From contig CP075366.1 in assembly GCA_019454145.1 (NCBI GenBank), forward strand, positions 1,281,564-1,345,563: a stretch of 64,000 bases of DNA, written 5' to 3'. Below, one piece after another: positions 58,673 through 64,000 of this stretch. A model generated the notes under the pieces. That model ran no database searches. It was given only the letters and a program-made list of their open reading frames with translations, and was not told where the DNA came from. Both the position numbers and the translations under genes were made by a program. Within the stretch, counting starts at the first letter, position 1, and every line of letters begins with the position of its first letter. This stretch comes from Fimbriimonadaceae bacterium. GTDB lineage: Bacteria > Armatimonadota > Fimbriimonadia > Fimbriimonadales > Fimbriimonadaceae.

Positions 58673-59440
58673 CTAAGCGGTAGCAACTGGTTGTTCGACT
58701 GGCGGAAGCTTTGCAAGCTCTTCTCGCGCATCGGTTGGATTTTCAACCTTTTCATCGCGTTCCACCCGCCCATCGCGGAATCGAATTACTCGGTTGCAGT
58801 GGTGAGCGATGTCTTCTTCGTGAGTAACGATGACAACCGTTTTCCCGGCTCGGTTGAGTTCTTGGAACAACGCCATGATTTCGAAACTAGTGCGGGTATC
58901 CAGGTTTCCGGTAGGTTCGTCTCCGAGCACCAGAACCGGATCGGTGACAATCGCTCTGGCAATAGCAACCCGCTGTTGCTGACCACCCGAAAGCTCGTTT
59001 GGTTTATGATCCATCCGCTGAGCCAGCCCAACTCTTTCCAAAGCAGATTTGGCTAGTTCAGTTCGGTTCTTGACACCGCCGTACAATAAGGGCAACTCCA
59101 CATTTTTGACTGCAGTTGTTCGAGGCAAGAGGTTAAAGGTTTGGAATACGAACCCGATGTACTTATTTCGGATTTCCGCAAGCTCATTGTCGCCGAGGCG
59201 GCTGACTTCACGACCGTCCAGATAATATTCACCGCCAGACGGGCGATCGAGGCATCCGATCATGTTCATGAATGTAGATTTCCCCGAACCTGATGGCCCC
59301 ATGATCGCAACGAATTCACCGTTCATGATGGAAATAGATACTTCGCGCAAAGCGCGAACGACCATTTCGCCCATCACGTATTCTTTGCTGAGGGCACGGG
59401 TATCAATTACCGCTTTCGGGGGAATATTCATCTCGCTCAT
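58673..59440 (-). CDS. ABC transporter ATP-binding protein, MacB/LolD type
   Basis: A 255-residue ATPase: Walker [10 protein letters not shown] (about residue 49), [21 protein letters not shown], signature [14 protein letters not shown], Walker [13 protein letters not shown], and a switch His in VIVTHEED. The short-loop form matches LolD/MacB-type exporters. It overlaps the permease by ATGA. In MacB of E. coli the ATPase and permease are fused; here they are separate. Confidence 0.94.
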   Translation of the reverse strand: MSEMNIPPKAVIDTRALSKEYVMGEMVVRALREVSISIMNGEFVAIMGPSGSGKSTFMNMIGCLDRPSGGEYYLDGREVSRLGDNELAEIRNKYIGFVFQTFNLLPRTTAVKNVELPLLYGGVKNRTELAKSALERVGLAQRMDHKPNELSGGQQQRVAIARAIVTDPVLVLGDEPTGNLDTRTSFEIMALFQELNRAGKTVVIVTHEEDIAHHCNRVIRFRDGRVERDEKVENPTDAREELAKLPPVEQPVATA

Positions 59441-60645
59441 TCGTATCTCAATGCCTCTATTGGCAACAATGCACTTGCTCTGATCGCAGGATACAAGCCA
59501 AAGAACAGCCCAACCCCGGTCGAGAACATAAATGCGGTGAAGACGGCAACTGTATTAATCACCGCAGGAACCTGCATCGCCGCCGCAACCATGTTAGTGG
59601 CTCCGATTCCGAGAACGGTTCCGATTGCGCCGCCCATCACGCAGAGCACCACACTTTCATACAAAAACTGACTGAGAATCGTTGACCGCTTGGCCCCAAT
59701 GGCCTTTCGCAGACCGATTTCTTTTGTGCGCTCGGTCACGCTCACCAGCATGATATTCATAATGCCAATTCCACCGACGAGAAGTGAAACCGATGCAATT
59801 CCAGCAAGCAACATACTCAGCAGACGGCTTTGCGTTTGGATGGCTTCCAAACTTTCCGCTTGGTTGAATACTCGGAACAACTCCTCACCAGTTGCACTCT
59901 TGCGGGTTTCATATAAAACATCTTCAACATCCGCTTGAATGACCGTAAGAACATCGGGGCTAATTCCCTGCATGGTGATCATGTGCAGGCGGTCTTTTGT
60001 TCCGAGAAGGCGATCTTGCGCGGTTTTGAGCGGGATGTACACCTGGTCGTCTGGGTTCATCCACCCGGAGCCGCCTTTGTAATCCACCACGCCAACCACT
60101 TCAAAGTTCTGATTGTTGATTTTAATGGTGGAACCGATCGCGTTTTCGCCAGCAAAAAGCTCTTCGTAAACCGCCCAGCCCAGAACAGCCACCCGTCGCA
60201 TATAGGCTTCATCTTCTTGGGTGTAAAAACGTCCGGCGTACATTTTTCGAGCGTTTTCGATGAGTTGAATTTGGGGTTCTGCACCGGTAACCGAGGTTCG
60301 TTTATTAAATGCGCCGTACTTGACCGTGCTTTGACCACTGAAACGGCTTGAAACGACGCCAGTAATTTCTTTGATCGCAGGAATTCTTGATTTTAGTTTG
60401 CCAACGTCTTCTACTCGGAGGGCATTGTCACTGCCTGTGCCGCCCCGACCTCGCTGGGGGGAAACCGTAATACGGTTGCTCCCCATAATCTCAAGTTCTT
60501 CCAGCGATTTTTGCTTTGTGCCTTCGCCGATACCAATCATCGCAATCACTGAACCAACGCCGATCACAACCCCCAGCATAGTGAGAGCAGATCGCAGTTT
60601 GTTCGCGGCGATTGCACTGATGGCACTACGAAGGCTGTCGGTCAT
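59437..60645 (-). CDS. MacB-type ABC permease
   Basis: A 402-residue permease: N-terminal helix, a periplasmic MacB_PCD domain of about 230 residues ([24 protein letters not shown]), then FtsX-like helices with the [39 protein letters not shown] stretch (in parts) and a final helix. Such permeases act by mechanotransmission rather than by a channel. Flanked by the ATPase and adaptor in one operon. Confidence 0.93.
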   Translation of the reverse strand: MTDSLRSAISAIAANKLRSALTMLGVVIGVGSVIAMIGIGEGTKQKSLEELEIMGSNRITVSPQRGRGGTGSDNALRVEDVGKLKSRIPAIKEITGVVSSRFSGQSTVKYGAFNKRTSVTGAEPQIQLIENARKMYAGRFYTQEDEAYMRRVAVLGWAVYEELFAGENAIGSTIKINNQNFEVVGVVDYKGGSGWMNPDDQVYIPLKTAQDRLLGTKDRLHMITMQGISPDVLTVIQADVEDVLYETRKSATGEELFRVFNQAESLEAIQTQSRLLSMLLAGIASVSLLVGGIGIMNIMLVSVTERTKEIGLRKAIGAKRSTILSQFLYESVVLCVMGGAIGTVLGIGATNMVAAAMQVPAVINTVAVFTAFMFSTGVGLFFGLYPAIRASALLPIEALRYE

Positions 60646-62384
60646 CTGCCGCCCCCGCCCGTGGCACCGGATCGCCTAGATTGGCTTGGCCCACCCTGAC
60701 GTTGACTACCTAACCCACCGCCTCCGCTAGCGGCGGCCTCCATTTTAGCCTGTCGATCCTTCATTGCCTTCAGGTCAATTTCTGCTACGACGACTTCATC
60801 ACCTTCTTTTAAGCCTTCAAGCACAGCCACGCCTTCGTTTCCGCTTTCGCCAACCTTGACGATTCGCTTTTCAGGCTTCGTAGGATCAGAAGATTTCACC
60901 AGAACGTACGTTTCTTCGCCTTCTGATTTCAAAGCTGATTGCGGCAACACGAGAGCTTCTGGTTCCAGGTACTGAACAAATTCGCAAGTTGCATTCATCT
61001 GCGGGCGGAGAAAAACCTTCGTGCGATCAATTTCATCCAGATCAAGAACTTCCACACGAACCTTGATGGTCACCAGGTTGTTGGCACTTGTCGCGGCTGG
61101 GAATACTTTTCGGACGATTCCTTTGAACTTTTGACCAGGATAAGCCTCAACCACAATCCGCACTTGCTGGTTTAACCGGATGTTGGCGATGTCGGCTTCG
61201 TCAACCGCGCACTCAACAAACATTTGGCTCATATCCGCAAGCTGGACGATATTGATTCCCTGTGAAAACGCACCCGCACCAGGTGGAACAATGGAACCTT
61301 CTTCCAAATACTTTTGAGTAACGACTCCATCCCGCGGAGCAAGAACTTTTGTAAATCCGAGCTGAAGGTTTGCATTTTCAACCGCGACTTTGCTACGAAC
61401 TGCACTGGCCTGAGCAGCGGTGACATCTAGTTTTCGCGAGCGGACATTGAGGCGGTTATCTTTCGCTTCCTTAAGGTCGAGCTTTGCTTGCTCTAATGCC
61501 TTTTCTGCTTCGAGTAGATTTTGCTTAGAAATCTCCACCTGGCTCATCCCCGCTCTAGCTTGGCGAAGGGATGCTTCGGCCTGAGCAACTCGAGACCGAC
61601 CAGCCGAAATATCACTGGCGATGCTCGTTTCTAAAGTGGATTGTCTTTGCTTGGCTACATCATAAGCAGCACTTGCCGATTCCATTGCGCTTGTTGCTCT
61701 TTCCACGTCAGCCTTTGAAACGTAGCCCTTTGCAAGCAGAGCTTTTTGCCTCTCTAACTCAGATTTCGCGTTATCAAGTTCGACCTTTGTACGACTGACC
61801 GCCGTTTCAGCTTCTCGTCTGCGTTGAGGAGCTTCGACTTGTTCTAAATTCTTTTGTGCTTCTCGCTGAGCGGCGAGCGCAGATTCGGCATTCTTGATTG
61901 CGGAATCCGTGAGAGTCGGTTGAACTGCATTCGATTCTTTTGACTTGGCAAGCGAAATCTCTGCTTGTCTAACCCTTAGCTCAGCATCACGAACAGCGTT
62001 TTCGCTTTGAAGTTGTTCAAGTTCAGCGTTAGTTCGTGCCTGATTTACTCGGGCATTTGCCGAGGTCTGATCACTTTGAGCTTGTTGTAAGGCGATGTTG
62101 GTATCGCGAGGGTCAATTACGGCGATCAAATCACCTTTCTTGACCTCTGCGCCTTCTTCCACCAGAAGTTGATTGATTTCTCCACCTGCGCGGGATTTGA
62201 GATCAACCACGGTTAAAGGAACCAGCACGCCAACCGCTGAGGTTGACCGTAAGATTTCTCCCTTTCCAATGGCGTCGTAGCGGTATTCAATTTCCCCCGC
62301 CCCTTCTGCCCCCTGCTTCAACACAAACCAGGCCCCCGCAACTGCAAGGGCCACAATGCCTCCAATCCAATATTGCCTTTTCAT
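60642..62384 (-). CDS. MacA-type periplasmic adaptor with long coiled coil
   Basis: A 580-residue adaptor (usual MacA is below 400). N-terminal anchor helix, lipoyl half (LVEEGAEVKKGDLIAVIDPRD), then about 240 residues of Ala/Gln/Glu/Arg-rich helices in two arms (residues about 90-330), second lipoyl half (GFTKVLAPRDGVVTQKYLEEGSIVPPG), beta-barrel and membrane-proximal domains, and a Gly/Arg/Ser-rich tail ending GGGGR. The long hairpin could span a wider gap to the TolC partner. It overlaps the permease start by 4 bp and follows tolC by 12 bp. Confidence 0.9.
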   Translation of the reverse strand: MKRQYWIGGIVALAVAGAWFVLKQGAEGAGEIEYRYDAIGKGEILRSTSAVGVLVPLTVVDLKSRAGGEINQLLVEEGAEVKKGDLIAVIDPRDTNIALQQAQSDQTSANARVNQARTNAELEQLQSENAVRDAELRVRQAEISLAKSKESNAVQPTLTDSAIKNAESALAAQREAQKNLEQVEAPQRRREAETAVSRTKVELDNAKSELERQKALLAKGYVSKADVERATSAMESASAAYDVAKQRQSTLETSIASDISAGRSRVAQAEASLRQARAGMSQVEISKQNLLEAEKALEQAKLDLKEAKDNRLNVRSRKLDVTAAQASAVRSKVAVENANLQLGFTKVLAPRDGVVTQKYLEEGSIVPPGAGAFSQGINIVQLADMSQMFVECAVDEADIANIRLNQQVRIVVEAYPGQKFKGIVRKVFPAATSANNLVTIKVRVEVLDLDEIDRTKVFLRPQMNATCEFVQYLEPEALVLPQSALKSEGEETYVLVKSSDPTKPEKRIVKVGESGNEGVAVLEGLKEGDEVVVAEIDLKAMKDRQAKMEAAASGGGGLGSQRQGGPSQSRRSGATGGGGR

Positions 62385-62396
62385 GCCTAAGTGAAC

Positions 62397-63689
62397 CTAT
62401 TCACCGGGCATTGAATCCCCGATGACGAGTTGCAACCGAACGTTGCTAATAAGTAAGTCATACGTCGCCTCTACCAAGTTTGACTCGGCGGTCGTAAGAC
62501 TTACTTGAGCGGTGAGAACCTCAATGAGATTTCCTGCTCCTTCTCGCTGAGACTCCACGGCTGCGTCAAAGTTCACTTTTGCTGCTTCTAAAGCAGCAGA
62601 TGCGGCCTCATAACGCACTCGATTTTGCCCATATTCCTTATACGTCGCTTCAATCTCTGCGCGTGCAACTCTTTCGCTTTGATCTAAAGAAGCTTCCAGC
62701 GAAGCCAATGTCAACTTCTCTGCTTCGGTCAGAAATTTTGTTCTTTCTCCATCATAGAGAGGCAGAGAAGCAGAGAATGTCAGGGCCGCACGGTTAAAGG
62801 GATCTTCCGCAAAGACGTGCCGATAGCTGGCATCAACACTGTAATCAAGAAAGCCGTTTCTACGTGCTGTTCGAACTGCTAACGCTTGAGACTCGACTCG
62901 CTTTCGAGTAGAGGCTAAATCCGCTCGATATTCTAAACCTCGGGCAATTGCTTCCTGCAACGTGAATTCGAGAGGCGGCAACTGCTGAGTAGTTGGTTGA
63001 ACCAAATCTGGAAGTTCTTCATCGTCCCAAGCCAACACAGCTTTCAGGTCGGCTTCGGTAGTCTGAACTCGATTTTCTGCCGTTAGCACACTGACTCGGG
63101 CGTTTTGAAAATCTGCTTCCGCTTGCAGGATGTTCTTGCGCGGAACGTCTTCAATCGGAGGATTTGCCCTGATTTTAGTTTGTTCAAGGATAACTTCCGC
63201 CCGCTTCAAATTTTCTTGCTGGACACGCAAAAGCTCTTGCGACCGGAGAGCATCAAAAAATCTTGTGTGAACGGAAAATAGCGTTGTCCGCAGGGTCTGC
63301 AATGCGCTGAGTTCAGAAATGGAGGCACTTAACAAAGCACGCTTATAATTATCGTCTCGTGATCCATTATCAAACAGCCGCCAGCTGACTTCGACCCCTG
63401 CACCTCTCGTCGTATCGTTTTCGGTTCCTCGGAACGGCCCAGTGAGAACTTGTGATCGTCCAGATTCAATTGTAAAAGTAGGAGTGATCGTCGGCAAAAA
63501 TGAGGAAAAGCTACTTCGTGCACTTGCCCGAGCCGAGCGGTAACTGAGGTATGCGGCGCGAACGTCTCCGTTGCCATCCTTCGCCAGCATGAGCGCTCGA
63601 TCCAAAGTCAATGTTTCTTGAGCAAAACCCGAGGCAACTACACCAATTGCGAGTGCCATCGCAGTGAACCGAATGCTACTTAACTTCAT
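62397..63689 (-). CDS. TolC-family outer-membrane efflux protein
   Basis: About 430 residues with a signal peptide (IRFTAMALAIGVVASGFAQ). Two repeats of long helices are seen, with LTLDRALMLAKDGNGDVRAAYLS early and PLEFTLQEAIARGLEYRADLASTRKRVE in the middle, and beta segments such as SARSSFSSFLPTITPTFTIES. The ATG at 63689 has an AAAGG site seven bases upstream and a leader of about 24 bases, so this operon is not leaderless. A longer frame to 63806 is rejected. First gene of tolC-adaptor-permease-ATPase. Confidence 0.92.
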   Translation of the reverse strand: MKLSSIRFTAMALAIGVVASGFAQETLTLDRALMLAKDGNGDVRAAYLSYRSARASARSSFSSFLPTITPTFTIESGRSQVLTGPFRGTENDTTRGAGVEVSWRLFDNGSRDDNYKRALLSASISELSALQTLRTTLFSVHTRFFDALRSQELLRVQQENLKRAEVILEQTKIRANPPIEDVPRKNILQAEADFQNARVSVLTAENRVQTTEADLKAVLAWDDEELPDLVQPTTQQLPPLEFTLQEAIARGLEYRADLASTRKRVESQALAVRTARRNGFLDYSVDASYRHVFAEDPFNRAALTFSASLPLYDGERTKFLTEAEKLTLASLEASLDQSERVARAEIEATYKEYGQNRVRYEAASAALEAAKVNFDAAVESQREGAGNLIEVLTAQVSLTTAESNLVEATYDLLISNVRLQLVIGDSMPGE

Positions 63690-63719
63690 ACTCCAACCTT
63701 TCACCAAACCAGTTTCTCG

Positions 63720-63725
63720 TGTATA
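63720..63725 (-). promoter_or_regulatory. -10 box of the efflux operon
   Basis: TATACA on the minus strand. The ATG at 63689 lies about 24 bases beyond the expected transcription start, with AAAGG between, a leadered arrangement unlike most genes here. Confidence 0.45.
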
Positions 63726-63811
63726 CCGAGTAGAGACGACGCCAGTTGCCCATAAGGGCAAGAAGACCCCAACCTTTTTAAGAGATTGATAGAGATCGCT
63801 CCACAAAGTGG

Positions 63812-63817
63812 CAAAAT
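63812..63817 (+). promoter_or_regulatory. Leaderless -10 box of aldolase gene
   Basis: CAAAAT ends seven bases before the ATG at 63825. Confidence 0.5.
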
Positions 63818-63824
63818 ACCAACC

Positions 63825-64000
63825 ATGGCGCGGTCATTCAGTGAAATCTCCAGCATCTTGGGTAGCGAAGCACAGTTTCTCCTTGATCACAAATGCAAAA
63901 CCATCGATCAATCTATGATCCATCTTCCGGGATCAGATTTTGTCGAACGCATTTTTTCAATCACCGACCGCAATAACCAAACTTTGGGGAGTCTGCAACG
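63825..64000 (+). CDS. fbaB: Class I fructose-bisphosphate aldolase (FbaB/DhnA type), right-truncated
   Basis: The first 58 codons are in the window. SILGSEAQFLLDHKCKTIDQ and LPGSDFVERIFSITDRN line up with the N-terminus of E. coli FbaB (LLGKDADNLLQHRC..TI, LPGHDYVDRV..NNR), and the reading frame is open to the right edge. The Schiff-base Lys and the rest of the barrel are outside. The enzyme would cleave fructose-1,6-bisphosphate. The start is an ATG seven bases after a CAAAAT box; it is divergent from tolC. Confidence 0.85.
   Translation, partial: MARSFSEISSILGSEAQFLLDHKCKTIDQSMIHLPGSDFVERIFSITDRNNQTLGSLQ

Noticed and set aside
63690-63806. Longer TolC start
   Set aside because: The added 39 residues precede a proper signal peptide, and the ATG at 63689 has an AAAGG site.

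Overview
The window is a densely packed stretch of a diderm bacterial chromosome with intermediate GC. Evidence for an outer membrane is a TolC-family protein, an Lnt-like apolipoprotein N-acyltransferase and many lipoproteins. Tat-exported Gfo/Idh and hydroxypyruvate-isomerase-like proteins, a DUF255 protein, LemA, BlaI/M56 regulators and sparse Shine-Dalgarno sites would fit a lineage such as Armatimonadota. That placement is an impression from gene content and is not proven. I see no insertion sequence, prophage, CRISPR array or integrase.

Layout. 1-5.1 kb: an operon with a SecD-P1-like membrane protein, four diverged paralogous exported proteins and RodA, joined by 4-bp stop/start overlaps. 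5.1-7.3 kb: an exported protein with Spy/CpxP-like motifs, a BlaI repressor and an M56 sensor protease, preceded by two copies of a dyad operator. 7.3-18.4 kb: FtsK, several uncharacterised exported or membrane proteins, an SDR enzyme, a DUF2207 protein, a phosphonatase-like HAD hydrolase, spermidine synthase, a metalloprotease with two tiny helical proteins, and a MarR regulator. 18.4-23.8 kb (minus): Pth, UppP, WecB, a WecA/TagO-type transferase, dCMP deaminase, LemA and a membrane protein. 23.9-26.9 kb: four adjacent cyclophilins with four different predicted locations. 27-35.5 kb: M14 carboxypeptidase, two Tat-exported sugar-type enzymes, nitrilase-family enzyme, homoserine dehydrogenase, AccB, GNAT. 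35.6-40.2 kb: a heme-motif protein, a two-component pair, a formylglycine-generating-enzyme-like protein, ApbE. 40.2-46.8 kb (minus): RluB/RsuA, DacA, ScpB, ScpA, tRNA-Cys, Lnt, a Ca/Na antiporter. 46.9-58.6 kb: a DUF255-DsbD-like fusion, SerA-like dehydrogenase, alanine racemase, TetR, an orphan OppD-like ATPase, a NarL-type regulator, a PDZ-hydrolase fusion, Kbl, a 3-methyladenine glycosylase, a frame-disrupted RsiV-like protein and a DUF454 protein. 58.7-63.7 kb: a complete MacAB-TolC-type export system. The right edge holds the start of a class I (FbaB-type) aldolase.

The strongest cross-cutting signal is in the promoters. At more than twenty genes a TANNNT or CATANT -10 box ends six to nine bases (usually six) before an ATG, GTG or TTG start, which predicts leaderless transcripts. 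This pattern also decides several start codons, including GTG for alanine racemase and for the 34.8 kb gene, and TTG for the glycosylase. Genes are packed tightly: divergent pairs share 50-65 bp, and four convergent pairs end with interlocked stop codons (CTAG or CTAA).

Two families of short intergenic repeats carry hairpins whose stems change sequence but keep pairing (28.65, 51.7 and 55.3-55.5 kb). The best candidates for new biology are the BlaI-operator/exported-protein/M56 operon, the tandem exported-protein array ahead of RodA, and the four-compartment cyclophilin cluster.
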